Origin: Myxococcus landrumus
GTDB lineage: Bacteria; Myxococcota; Myxococcia; Myxococcales; Myxococcaceae
Length of the DNA stretch: 64,000 bases
Reading direction: 5' to 3'
Assembly: GCF_017301635.1 (NCBI RefSeq)
Contig: NZ_CP071091.1
Location: forward strand, 2,430,001-2,494,000
Part shown: piece after piece, positions 11,533 through 20,580 of the stretch
Layout of the letters: the number at the start of each line of letters is the position of its first letter
How positions within the stretch are numbered: the stretch's first letter is position 1
Notes under the pieces: generated by a model
Database searches by the model: none
Seen by the model: only the letters and a program-made list of their open reading frames with translations
What the model was told of the DNA's origin: nothing
Translations under genes and position numbers: made by a program

Positions 11533-11569
11533 TTAGTTAGTCGTGTAACTAAATTAGTCGACCGACTAA
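11533..11569. promoter_or_regulatory. Probable TetR operators upstream of the efflux operon
   Basis: A perfect dyad TTAGTCG-AC-CGACTAA occupies 11554-11569. It is preceded by a second one, TTAGTT-N8-AACTAA, at 11533-11552. Both share the TTAGT/ACTAA half-site, and the region is much AT-richer than its surroundings. They sit 14-50 bases before the ATG at 11583, with the ribosome-binding site GGAGG at 11573-11577. This placement and symmetry fit a TetR-family repressor binding site, and the adjacent divergent TetR gene is the obvious candidate. Confidence 0.8.
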
Positions 11570-11582
11570 ACCGGAGGACACA

Positions 11583-12218
11583 ATGAAGACTCAGACGAAG
11601 GGCATGCTGAAGGGAGTCCTGGCGGCGGCGGTGTTGGCGGGGGCGCCCGTGCTGGCGGATGACGCGGCGGGAGAGCGGATTCCTCCGCAGGAGCGAGAGC
11701 GCCGAGGCGCGGTCCTGCTGGAGATTTCGCCGCCGGCGCTGGACGCGTCGATGTACGGCGTCCGACTGGACATCTCCCCCACGTTCGACGGCCCGTTCTC
11801 GTTCGGTTTGATGGCGCGCGCGGGACAGTGGGGCAACTCGGTGGGCGTGAGGACGCGCTTCGAGGGAGCGGACCTGGGCGAGGCCAAGCTCAACTACGCG
11901 GTGGGCGCGGACGCGCGGTACACGGTGGCCACGCTGTTCCAGGGAACGCTGCGCCCCTTCGTGGGCCTGACGGCGGGCTTCGAGGAGTTCGTCGCCCGCT
12001 CCGACAAGGGCCCCTATCAGGGCGCGAGCACCGCGGCGTTCCTGGAGCCGGCCGTGGGTGTGATGTTCCGGCCAGGCGCCGGGCGTGTCGGCCTCACGGC
12101 GCGGGGTGGACCGGGCTTCACCTTCACGGATGTCCGCCACCTGAAGGTGACGGGCGGTGAGATGACGTTGCGGCAGGTCTACCCGACCGCGTCGCTCGCC
12201 CTGCTCGTCGTCCTTTGA
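11583..12218 (+). CDS. Exported outer-membrane beta-barrel-like protein
   Basis: This 211-residue protein has a cleavable signal peptide (cleavage likely after PVLA, about residue 26). The rest consists of alternating polar/hydrophobic strands and ends in a hydrophobic strand (SLALLVVL), which suggests a small outer-membrane barrel or OMP-like domain. It is the first gene after the TetR operators and precedes the RND adaptor and pump, so it belongs to the same regulated unit. It is far too short to be a TolC-type channel. I do not recognise a named family. Confidence 0.75.
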   Translation: MKTQTKGMLKGVLAAAVLAGAPVLADDAAGERIPPQERERRGAVLLEISPPALDASMYGVRLDISPTFDGPFSFGLMARAGQWGNSVGVRTRFEGADLGEAKLNYAVGADARYTVATLFQGTLRPFVGLTAGFEEFVARSDKGPYQGASTAAFLEPAVGVMFRPGAGRVGLTARGGPGFTFTDVRHLKVTGGEMTLRQVYPTASLALLVVL

Positions 12219-12385
12219 GCATCCGGCAGCCGTCCCCTGTCGAGCGCGTGACAGGTCTCGCTCACCACGCCGTCCCCACCCCCGAGACCTCCTTTCACCG
12301 TGGTGAGCTTTCCTCCGCGACGGCGGGCAACTTCCACACGCCGTCCCCCACGCAGCGCGATGGTCGGGTCGCGGGAGCCAGTGTC

Positions 12386-13513
12386 ATGCGGATGTCGTTG
12401 AAGGCCCTCACCTTGTCGGCGTGGGCCCTGGTCGGGCCCGGTTGCGGACGAAACACGCCTCCCCCCGAACAGCCCACCGCGGTGCGAGTCGCCACCGTGG
12501 GCCGGGCCGGTGCTCCGACGGATGCCCGCTTCTCCGCGGAGATTCAGCCCGCCACGCGAGTGGACGTGGCCTTCAAGGTCGGCGGCTACGTGGAGTCCAT
12601 CGCCAAGGTGCGCGATGTGGACGGCCGCCCACGCATCCTCCAGGAAGGCGACGCCGTCCGCGAGGGCATGTCGCTGGCGGCGCTGCGCACCACGGACTAT
12701 TCGCAGAAGCTCACGGAGGCCCGCGCGGGGCTCGCCCAGGCCCGTGCGGCCGAGGAGCAGGCTCGGATCAACTTTGATCGCACGACGAAGCTCGTCAACG
12801 CGGAGGTCGCGACACCCGCGCAGCTCGACGCGGCACGCACCCAACGAGACAGCGCCGCCGCCGCCGCCGCCGTGGCCGGAGCTCGCGTGGAGGAAGCCCG
12901 CACCGCGCTCGATGACACGCAGCTGCGCTCTCCGTTGACGGGGGTGGTGCTCAAGCGCGCCATCGAGGTCGGCGTCCTCGCCGCGCCTGGAACCGTCGCC
13001 TTCTCCGTCGCGGAGACGCAGAGCGTCCGGGTGGTGTTCGGCGTCCCCGACACCCTGCTTCCCAATGTCCGGTTGGGAGCACCGCAGGCGGTCATCACCC
13101 AGGCGTTTCCGGGTCAGCAGTTCCAGGGGCGCATCTCCCGCATCGCCCCTTCAGCCGACCCGAAGAGCCGGGTCTTCGCGGTGGAGGTCTCCATCCCCAA
13201 CACCGACCAGCGACTCAAGCCCGGCATGGTGGCCGCACTGTCGCTTCGGGAAGGAGGCGCCGCGAAGCTCGAGCCCGAGCTGCTCGTACCGCTGTCCGCC
13301 ATCGTCCGCGCCCCGGGCAAGCCCGAGGCCTTCGCCGTCTTCGTCCTCGAGGAGCAGGACGGCAAGGCCGTGGCCAAGGCTCGCGAAGTGGAGTTGGGCG
13401 AGTACCTGGGCAACGTCATCCCGGTGAAGAAAGGACTGAACGCCGGTGAGCGCATCATCGTCACCGGCGCCAGCCTCCTCTCGGATGGCGAGGCGGTGGA
13501 GGTGATTCCTTGA
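12386..13513 (+). CDS. RND efflux periplasmic adaptor (membrane fusion) lipoprotein
   Basis: The ATG at 12386 is chosen because it puts a lipoprotein signal (ALVGPGC, Cys20) at the start; GGGAG lies 8 bases upstream. The 375-residue product has the HlyD/AcrA layout. It has a lipoyl-like half (VAFKVGGYVESI), a coiled-coil hairpin of Ala-rich helices (RAGLAQARAAEEQARINFDR through AAAAAAVAGARVEEART), the second lipoyl half (RSPLTGVVLKRAIEVGVLAAPG), and a beta-barrel plus membrane-proximal domain. It joins an inner-membrane RND pump to the envelope, and its stop codon overlaps the pump start. Confidence 0.93.
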   Translation: MRMSLKALTLSAWALVGPGCGRNTPPPEQPTAVRVATVGRAGAPTDARFSAEIQPATRVDVAFKVGGYVESIAKVRDVDGRPRILQEGDAVREGMSLAALRTTDYSQKLTEARAGLAQARAAEEQARINFDRTTKLVNAEVATPAQLDAARTQRDSAAAAAAVAGARVEEARTALDDTQLRSPLTGVVLKRAIEVGVLAAPGTVAFSVAETQSVRVVFGVPDTLLPNVRLGAPQAVITQAFPGQQFQGRISRIAPSADPKSRVFAVEVSIPNTDQRLKPGMVAALSLREGGAAKLEPELLVPLSAIVRAPGKPEAFAVFVLEEQDGKAVAKAREVELGEYLGNVIPVKKGLNAGERIIVTGASLLSDGEAVEVIP

Positions 13514-16500
13514 GCGGGCCCACGGGGGAGCCGGGCACGCCGCGCACGGACCCGCGACAAGCGGAGCGCGCTCGTGACGAAGTGCTGGTCCGCACGAAGC
13601 ACAACACCGCGCGCTACTTCACGGAGAAGCGGCAGGTCGCCTGGGTGTTCCTCCTCTTCACCCTGGCCTGGGGCATCTACGGCTATCTCAAGATGCCCAA
13701 GGCGAAGGACCCGGTCATCGCCGTGCGCGTCGCGGTGGCCACGTGCGTCTGGCCCGGCGCGGAAGCGGAGAAGATTGAACAGCTCGTCACCCGCCGCATC
13801 GAGCAGAAGATTTCGGAGAACGCGAGCGTCGAGAAGATCGAATCCATCAGCCGCACCAGCCTGTCCGTCGTCTACGTCACGTTGAAGGAGGACGTGACGG
13901 ACCGGGCCAAGGAGTTCGACGACATCCAGGGACGGCTCGACACGATTCGGGACCTGCCTGCGGGCGCGGGCCCCGTGAACTTCCTGAAGGACTTCGGCGA
14001 CACCGCCACGCTGATGCTCACGGTGGCGAGCCCCAAGGCCAACGACGTCGAACTGGAGCTGCGCTCGCGCGCCATCGCCCGAGCCATCCAGGACGTCCGC
14101 GCCGCCGCGAAGACGCCAGGCCCGCGCGCCACCGTCGTCGTGAGCTTCCCACCCTCCATCAACGCGACGTCCATGCAGCGGTTGGGAGACCAGGCCCGCC
14201 AGTTCTTCGACACCCTCCCGGACACGAGCGACGCACGCTTCATCCAGAGCCCCGGCTTCATCGGCGTGGACATGGCGACGAAGCTGGGGGACGAGGCCCT
14301 GCTGGAGCACCTGCGCATCTTCGCCCAGGACCACCTGAGCATCTCCGAGCTGCATCCAGATGTCTGGCGCCCCATCGTCGTCCGAGACCCCAAGGAGACA
14401 CTCGCCCGGCTGACGATGAACGCGGGGGACCGCTACACCCACCGACAGCTCGACGACTTCACCGACACGATTCAGCGCCACCTCCAGCGCCTGCCCGTCG
14501 TCTCCAAGGTCACCCGCGCGGGCGTGCTCCCGGAGAAGATCTTCCTCGAGTACTCCCAGGAGCGCCTCGCCTCCTATGGCATCCAGGCGTCGGGCCTCGC
14601 CAACGTCATCTCCTCGCGCAACATCACCGCCCCTGGCGGCATCCTGGAGATTGGGGGGAAGAGCATCACCATCGACCCGTCGGGTGAGCTGTCGAGCGAG
14701 ACGCAACTGAATGACATCATCGCCACCCGGAGCAGCACGGGCACCCCCGTCTACCTGCGCGACCTGGTGGACATCCGTCGCGACTACCAGAGCCCGCCCC
14801 GCTTCCTGAACTACCTGGACGCTCGGGACGCCCAAGGGAACTTCGTCCGCAGCCGCGCCATCACCCTGGCCATCAACATGCGGCCCGGTGAGCAGATCGA
14901 CCACTTCGGTGAAGTGGTGAGCGCGGAGCTCGCGCATGTCGAGCGGCTCCTCCCCGAGGACCTCGTCATCCGCCGCACGTCGGACCAGCCCCTCCAGGTG
15001 AAGGAGAACGTCGCGCTGTTCATGTCGTCGCTGTACGAGGCCATCATCCTGGTGGTCCTCGTGGCGCTCATCGGCTTCTGGGAGTGGCGCACCGCGCTGC
15101 TGCTGGCCCTGTCCATTCCCATCACCCTGGCGATGACGTTCGGGCTGATGCACCTGTTCGGCGTGGACATCCAGCAGATCTCCATCGCCTCGCTCATCAT
15201 CGCGCTGGGCCTGTTGGTGGATGACCCGGTGGTCGCCAGCGACGCCATCAAGCACTCGTTGTCCATGGGGTGGAAGCCGCGCATCGCCGCGTGGCTCGGC
15301 CCGACGAAGCTGGCCACCGCCATCCTCTTCGCCACGCTCACCAACATCGCGGCCTACCTGCCCTTCCTCTCCCTCCCCGGCGACACCGGCCGCTTCATCC
15401 GCACGCTACCTATCGTCCTCACCTTGTCGCTGGTCGCCTCGCGCATCGTGTCGATGACGTTCATCCCCCTGCTGGGCTCCACCCTCTTGCGTGCCCCCTC
15501 CGAGGAGAAGAGTCCGTCCTCGCGAGGCTTCTCGCGGCACTATCAACAGGTGGTGGGCTGGGCCATCGACCACCGGTTCCTCGTCGTCGGCATCGCCACG
15601 GCGCTCCTCGTCGTGGGCGCGCTCGCGGGGACGCGCATCCGCTCCGCTTTCTTCCCCAAGGACCTCTCCTACCTGTCCTATGTCGACGTCTGGCTTCCCG
15701 AGGACGCCACGCTCACCGCGACGCGAGACACCGCTCGCGAGGCGACCCGCATCCTCCAGGAGGTCTCCGAGAAATACGGACAAGCGCACCCCGGTGACGA
15801 CGACAAGCCCCGGCGCGTGCTCGAGTCGGTGACGGAGTTCATCGGAGGAGGAGGTCCACGCTTCTGGTTCTCCGTGGCTCCCGAGCTCCAGCAGCTCAAC
15901 TACGCACAGCTCGTCGTCCAGGTCCGGGACAAGGAGGACACGCGGATGCTCGTGCCCCTGTTCCAGGATGCGCTGTCGCGCAGAATCGCGGGTGCTCGCA
16001 TCGACGTGCGCGAGCTGGAGACGGGCAAGCCCGTGGGCATCCCCGTGTCCGTCCGCGTGTCCGGCGAGGACATCACCCAACTGCGCGCCATCGCCGAGCG
16101 AGCCAAGGCGCTCTTCCGCTCGCTCCCCGGCACGGCCCGCACCCGCGACGACTGGGGCAGCGACACGTTCTCCGTGAAGCTGGAAGTAGACCCCGACCGG
16201 GCCAACCTCGCGGGCGTCACCAACCTGGATGTGGCGCTCTCCTCCGCCGCGGCGATGAACGGCATGACGGTGGGGCAACTGCGCGAGGGGATTCATCAAA
16301 TCGACATCGTCGCGAGGCTCCGCGCGGAGGAGCGCGCACGGCTGGGCGACATCGAGAACCTCTACATCAGCTCACAGAGCGGTCCACAGAAGGTCCCCCT
16401 GCGACAGGTCTCCCACGTCACCTATTCGCTGCAGACGGAGAAGATTCGTCGCCGAGGCCAGTTCCGGACCATCACCATCGCCACCTTCCCGCAGCACGGC

Positions 16501-17157
16501 GTGCTCCCCTCGGAAATCCTGAAGGAGGCCCGCCCCGGGCTCGACGCGCTCCAGCGCAGTCTGCCCATCGGTTACACGTTGGAGATTGGCGGCGAGGCCG
16601 AGGAGCAGAAGAAGACCTTCGGCAGCATGGTCATCGTGCTGGGGCTGCTCATCGCCGCCATCTACGTGATGCTCACCATCCAGTTCAAGAACGCGGTCAA
16701 ACCGCTGGTCGTCTTCGCGACGCTGCCCTTTGGCGCCGTGGCGGCGATGGTGTCCCTGGTCATCATGGGCGCGCCCTTCAGCTTCATGGCCTTCCTGGGC
16801 ATCATCAGCTTGATGGGCGTCATCGTCAGCCACATCATCGTCCTCTTCGACTACATCGAAGAGGCACATGAGCGAGGGGAGTCGCTGCGCGAGTCGCTCA
16901 TCGACGCGGGAGTGCATCGCCTCAGGCCCGTGCTGGTGACGGTGGCCGCCACGGTGCTGGGACTCATTCCCCTGGCGCTGCATGGCGGGCCCCTGTGGCA
17001 GCCCTTGTGCTACGCCCAGATTGGCGGCCTCACAGCGGCCACGGTGCTCACGCTGCTGCTGGTCCCCGTCCTCTACACGCTCTTCGTCCGGGACCTGGGG
17101 TGGATTCGCTGGGAGACCTCGCCCCATCACGACGAGCCGGAGTCCGGTCCACGATGA
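13510..17157 (+). CDS. RND-family efflux pump, inner-membrane subunit
   Basis: The 1215-residue protein is an AcrB/MexB-like resistance-nodulation-division transporter. It has two repeats of one helix plus a large periplasmic loop plus a bundle of membrane helices. The proton-relay Asp pair in helix 4 is present (ALGLLVDDPVV, Asp571-Asp572), which supports proton-driven export. The TTG start at 13510 overlaps the adaptor stop (TTGA) and follows GGAGG at good spacing, so the two are coupled. At 1215 residues it is longer than typical AcrB (about 1050), mostly in the periplasmic loops. The substrate cannot be told. No TolC-like channel gene is adjacent. Confidence 0.93.
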   Translation: MSGPTGEPGTPRTDPRQAERARDEVLVRTKHNTARYFTEKRQVAWVFLLFTLAWGIYGYLKMPKAKDPVIAVRVAVATCVWPGAEAEKIEQLVTRRIEQKISENASVEKIESISRTSLSVVYVTLKEDVTDRAKEFDDIQGRLDTIRDLPAGAGPVNFLKDFGDTATLMLTVASPKANDVELELRSRAIARAIQDVRAAAKTPGPRATVVVSFPPSINATSMQRLGDQARQFFDTLPDTSDARFIQSPGFIGVDMATKLGDEALLEHLRIFAQDHLSISELHPDVWRPIVVRDPKETLARLTMNAGDRYTHRQLDDFTDTIQRHLQRLPVVSKVTRAGVLPEKIFLEYSQERLASYGIQASGLANVISSRNITAPGGILEIGGKSITIDPSGELSSETQLNDIIATRSSTGTPVYLRDLVDIRRDYQSPPRFLNYLDARDAQGNFVRSRAITLAINMRPGEQIDHFGEVVSAELAHVERLLPEDLVIRRTSDQPLQVKENVALFMSSLYEAIILVVLVALIGFWEWRTALLLALSIPITLAMTFGLMHLFGVDIQQISIASLIIALGLLVDDPVVASDAIKHSLSMGWKPRIAAWLGPTKLATAILFATLTNIAAYLPFLSLPGDTGRFIRTLPIVLTLSLVASRIVSMTFIPLLGSTLLRAPSEEKSPSSRGFSRHYQQVVGWAIDHRFLVVGIATALLVVGALAGTRIRSAFFPKDLSYLSYVDVWLPEDATLTATRDTAREATRILQEVSEKYGQAHPGDDDKPRRVLESVTEFIGGGGPRFWFSVAPELQQLNYAQLVVQVRDKEDTRMLVPLFQDALSRRIAGARIDVRELETGKPVGIPVSVRVSGEDITQLRAIAERAKALFRSLPGTARTRDDWGSDTFSVKLEVDPDRANLAGVTNLDVALSSAAAMNGMTVGQLREGIHQIDIVARLRAEERARLGDIENLYISSQSGPQKVPLRQVSHVTYSLQTEKIRRRGQFRTITIATFPQHGVLPSEILKEARPGLDALQRSLPIGYTLEIGGEAEEQKKTFGSMVIVLGLLIAAIYVMLTIQFKNAVKPLVVFATLPFGAVAAMVSLVIMGAPFSFMAFLGIISLMGVIVSHIIVLFDYIEEAHERGESLRESLIDAGVHRLRPVLVTVAATVLGLIPLALHGGPLWQPLCYAQIGGLTAATVLTLLLVPVLYTLFVRDLGWIRWETSPHHDEPESGPR

Positions 17158-17238
17158 ACCGGCCAGGGGACTGAACGCTGGAGTGCCCCTGGCCGTCACG
17201 AGCGGCCCGCACCAGGTTATCGGGTGGACGATTCCACC

Positions 17239-20163
17239 ATGACGGCCGTGCGACGCAGTGGCTCCTCGCACCCGCTCGACAGGGTGCTCGATTGGCTGGT
17301 CCCCGCCGTGAGCCTGTTCGCCATCCTGGTGGCGACCATGACGCTGCTGGGGTGGGCCACGGCCAGTGAGCGAGCCGTCCGCATCGTCAGCAGTCCCGGC
17401 GCCGGCATGATGATGCCCAACACGGCCCTGGGCCTGCTCTCGACCGCGACGGCGCTCTGGCTGCTCAGCAAGAGGCCCGTGGGCCGCGCCCGCCTCCTGG
17501 CAGGTTGGAGCCTGGCCTCGCTCGTCCTGTTCTTCGGCCTGCTCGTCGTCATCGAGTACGTGGGGCGATGGGACCTGGGCATCGACCTGCTCTTCTTCCC
17601 TCGCACCGTGCGGGGAATGGCGCCGAACATCCCGGGCCGGCCATCGCAGATGACGGCGGTGAACCTCTGCTTGATGGGGGTCTCGCTCCTGTTGCTCCAT
17701 GTCAGGACACGGTCGGGGTGGTATCCGGCGAGGATTCTCGCTTTGACAGTCGCGCTCATCTCCGCCCAGGCGCTCATCGGCTACGTCTACCTGGAGGAAC
17801 TCTCGCACGACCCGCCGCCAGGGCTCGTCGCGTTCGGGCCCTTCACCGCGATGGCCTTCCACACCGCGCTCCTGTTCTTGCTGCTGGCGCTGGGGGTGCT
17901 CTCGGTCCACCCGGAGCTCGGGCTGATGGGGGTGTTGCGCAGGAAGGACGCGGGCGGCGTCATGGCGCGCAGGCTGCTTCCGGCGGCGGTCATCGCACCA
18001 CTGCTCGTCTGGGGGGTGAAGCTCATCAGCGAGCGGATGGGCCTGCGGGGAGCGCCGTTCAGCACGTCCATCTTCGCGCTCATCACGGTCGCCGTGTTCC
18101 TGGGCATCCTGGTGCGCAGCGCGAATGCGCTGTCCCGGATGGACCTGCGTCAGCGCCAGGTCGAGCAATCGCTGCGTGTCTCGGAAGCGCGCTTCTCCGG
18201 CATCGTCAACAACGCGGTCGATGCCATCCTCACCATCGACGAAGCAAAGCGCATCACCCTGTTCAATGCGGGCGCGGAGCGAATCTTCGGGTACTCGGCG
18301 AGCGAGGCGCTGGGGCGGCCCCTGGATGTCTTCATCCAGGAGCCTCGCGTGCTCCTGGAGGTGAGCGCGGCGGGCACGGGGCGCCCGGGAGAGGAACGGC
18401 GCCGTCTGGTCGGTCTGCGCAAGAGCGGTGAGGCCTTCCCCGCGGAGGCGACACTCGGCGATGTTCGCGTGGACGGGATGCGGTTGCAGGTGGTCATCCT
18501 GCGAGACATCAGCGCCAGGGTGCGGGCCGAGGAGGCTCGGCGGAATCGGGAGGAGCTCTTTCGCACGGCGTTCGAGCACACGCCGATCGGCAGCAGCCTC
18601 GTCGCCCTGGATGGGCACCTGCTCATGGTCAACAGCGCGCTCTGCGCGATGGTGGGGTACTCGAGAGAGGAGCTGCTCGCGAGGACCTTCCAGGACATCA
18701 CCCATCCCGATGACCTCGAGATGGACATGGGGTTCGTGAGGCGGCTGCTCAACGGGGAGATGGACACGTATCAGCTCGAGAAGCGCTATCTCCACAAGCA
18801 CGGCCACTCCGTCGACGTGCTGCTGACGGCGTCACTCGTTCGCGACTCTCGCGGCAAGCCGCTTCACTTCATCTCGCAGATTCAAGACATCTCGGAGCGC
18901 AAGCGCCTGGAGTTGGACTTGCACATGCTGGCCGAGGCGGGCCCCAGGCTCGCGAGCTCCCTGGACCCGGCGACGACGTTGTCGACCGTGTCGCGGTTGC
19001 TCGTTCCGACGCTCTCGGACTTCTGCATCATCGCGATGATTGATGAGTCGGGAAAGGCGCTGCGGCGAGAGTGCCTGGCCTCCACGGCGGAGAAGACGCG
19101 GTTGTTGGAGGCACTGTTCGAGGCGTATCCGCAGGCGCCGTTCCGGAGGGGGCACCTGCTCGCGGAGGTGTTCCAGACAGGGCACTCCCTCTTGTTGAAC
19201 GAGGTGCCCTTGAAGTTGCTGGAGTCCTCGGCGGAGGACGCGCGGCATCTGGAGATGATGATGCGGCTCGCGCCCATGTCGATGATTGTCGTTCCGCTGA
19301 GCGCGCGGGGGCACACGGTGGGGGTGGTGGCGCTGGGGATGTCCGAGTCCGGGCGCCGTTATGGGCCTCGGGACCTGGCCTTGGTCGAGGAGGTGGGCCG
19401 GCGCGCGGCGCTGGCCATCGACAACTCGACGCTGCATTCCCAGTCCGAGCAGGCCACACACCTGCGTGACGAGGTGCTGAGAATCGTGGCGCACGACCTG
19501 AGGTCGCCGCTCAACGTCATCGCGCTGAGCACGGGGACGATGATGAAGCGCTCTCCCGAGGAGCGGGCCGCGGACTCGAGGCCGCTGGTGTCCATCCAGA
19601 AGGCGGTGGCTCGGGCGACGGCGCTCATCGAGGACCTGCTGGACGTGGCGCGGATGCAGGGTGGGAAGCTCAAGGTGGAGCGCAGGCCAGAGGCCACGGA
19701 GGCGCTCCTTCAGGATGCGTTGGAGTTGCATCGTGCGCTGGCCGATGCGCGGTCCATTCACCTCCAGTTGGAAGTCGCGCCAGGGGTGCCCGCGGTCTTC
19801 GTCGACAAGGACCGGGTGTTGCAGCTCTTCTCGAACCTGATTGGGAATGCGCTCAAGTTCACGCCGATGGGGGGACTGGTGACGCTGAGCGCGGAGCCCT
19901 GGGGTGGAATGGTCCGCTGCGCGGTGAGCGACACGGGTTCGGGGATACCGGCGAAGGACATGCCCCACCTCTTCGAGCCCTTCTGGCAGGCCGGGAGCCG
20001 GAGCAAGGAAGGCGCGGGGCTGGGGCTCACCATCGTCAAGGGCATCACGGACGCCCACGGCGGCCACGTCTGGGTGGAGAGCCGCCCGGGCATGGGGACG
20101 ACGTTCTACGTGGCGCTTCCCGTCGCGAAGGAGACGGCAAGCGCCATTGACTGGCATGTGTGA
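17239..20163 (+). CDS. Membrane PAS-PAS-GAF sensor histidine kinase
   Basis: This is a 974-residue sensor kinase. About 290 N-terminal residues form a multi-helix membrane sensor. Two PAS domains follow (FSGIVNNAVDAILTIDEA and FRTAFEHTPIGSSLVALDG), then a GAF domain (about 560-720), a HisKA dimerisation domain with the phospho-acceptor His near 752 (RIVAHDLRSPLN), and an HATPase domain with N-box FSNLIGNALKF, G1 SDTGSGIP and G2 GAGLGLTIV. There is no receiver domain and no response regulator gene next to it, so it is an orphan hybrid-free kinase. The start is ATG 17239; a GTG at 17224 is equally possible. Confidence 0.92.
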   Translation: MTAVRRSGSSHPLDRVLDWLVPAVSLFAILVATMTLLGWATASERAVRIVSSPGAGMMMPNTALGLLSTATALWLLSKRPVGRARLLAGWSLASLVLFFGLLVVIEYVGRWDLGIDLLFFPRTVRGMAPNIPGRPSQMTAVNLCLMGVSLLLLHVRTRSGWYPARILALTVALISAQALIGYVYLEELSHDPPPGLVAFGPFTAMAFHTALLFLLLALGVLSVHPELGLMGVLRRKDAGGVMARRLLPAAVIAPLLVWGVKLISERMGLRGAPFSTSIFALITVAVFLGILVRSANALSRMDLRQRQVEQSLRVSEARFSGIVNNAVDAILTIDEAKRITLFNAGAERIFGYSASEALGRPLDVFIQEPRVLLEVSAAGTGRPGEERRRLVGLRKSGEAFPAEATLGDVRVDGMRLQVVILRDISARVRAEEARRNREELFRTAFEHTPIGSSLVALDGHLLMVNSALCAMVGYSREELLARTFQDITHPDDLEMDMGFVRRLLNGEMDTYQLEKRYLHKHGHSVDVLLTASLVRDSRGKPLHFISQIQDISERKRLELDLHMLAEAGPRLASSLDPATTLSTVSRLLVPTLSDFCIIAMIDESGKALRRECLASTAEKTRLLEALFEAYPQAPFRRGHLLAEVFQTGHSLLLNEVPLKLLESSAEDARHLEMMMRLAPMSMIVVPLSARGHTVGVVALGMSESGRRYGPRDLALVEEVGRRAALAIDNSTLHSQSEQATHLRDEVLRIVAHDLRSPLNVIALSTGTMMKRSPEERAADSRPLVSIQKAVARATALIEDLLDVARMQGGKLKVERRPEATEALLQDALELHRALADARSIHLQLEVAPGVPAVFVDKDRVLQLFSNLIGNALKFTPMGGLVTLSAEPWGGMVRCAVSDTGSGIPAKDMPHLFEPFWQAGSRSKEGAGLGLTIVKGITDAHGGHVWVESRPGMGTTFYVALPVAKETASAIDWHV

Positions 20164-20187
20164 ACAGCTGAGCCCACGGAAAGATGC

Positions 20188-20580
20188 TCAAGCCTGTTGG
20201 TCGGGCAGTGGCACCAGCCACTTCTCCTCGGTTGATTCGAGTGGAGCAAGCGCCAGCAAGACACTCAGAAGCTTGCCCTGCACCTCTGAAATCGCCGATG
20301 CCAGCTTGGCGGGGGCGACGTCCGCCACGTCCTCGAACTCACTTGCCAGATGAATGGCGTGCCGGAGCTCCGGATGCGCTTTCAACGTGGCCAGACGTGA
20401 CAACAGGGCCGGTCCGAAGAGTTGGTGGCACGCGTAGGCCGGTGTCACGGCGCCCTGAACCAGTGCGTGGCACATGCCCAGGGCTGAAATGGCCACCAGG
20501 CGCTGTGAGTCAACGAGCCCTTCCGCCCGCAGCCAAAGGTTCTCTTGCGACATCAGTCGAGGTGGCGTGGGTTCATTCAT
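20188..20580 (-). CDS. sitI: Putative SitI-type immunity protein
   Basis: This 130-residue, mostly helical cytoplasmic protein begins with an ATG that overlaps the stop of the SitA-like gene (ATGA), the arrangement expected for a toxin with cognate immunity protein. It has no signal peptide or membrane helix. The sequence (AISALGMCHALVQGAVTPAY, TLKAHPELRHAIHLASEFED) matches no enzyme I know. The identification rests on position and size. It is convergent with the histidine kinase gene, with a gap of only 24 bases. In the known systems a neutralising partner is encoded immediately downstream of each SitA toxin. Confidence 0.65.
   Translation of the reverse strand: MNEPTPPRLMSQENLWLRAEGLVDSQRLVAISALGMCHALVQGAVTPAYACHQLFGPALLSRLATLKAHPELRHAIHLASEFEDVADVAPAKLASAISEVQGKLLSVLLALAPLESTEEKWLVPLPDQQA

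Noticed and set aside
13114..15255. 713-codon minus-strand frame opposite the RND pump
   Set aside because: It is antisense to conserved RND sequence and has biased composition with no domain.
16372..18807. 811-codon minus-strand frame opposite the RND pump end and the histidine kinase
   Set aside because: It reads as His/Glu/Arg-rich shadow translation. The plus-strand proteins carry conserved motifs on both sides of it.
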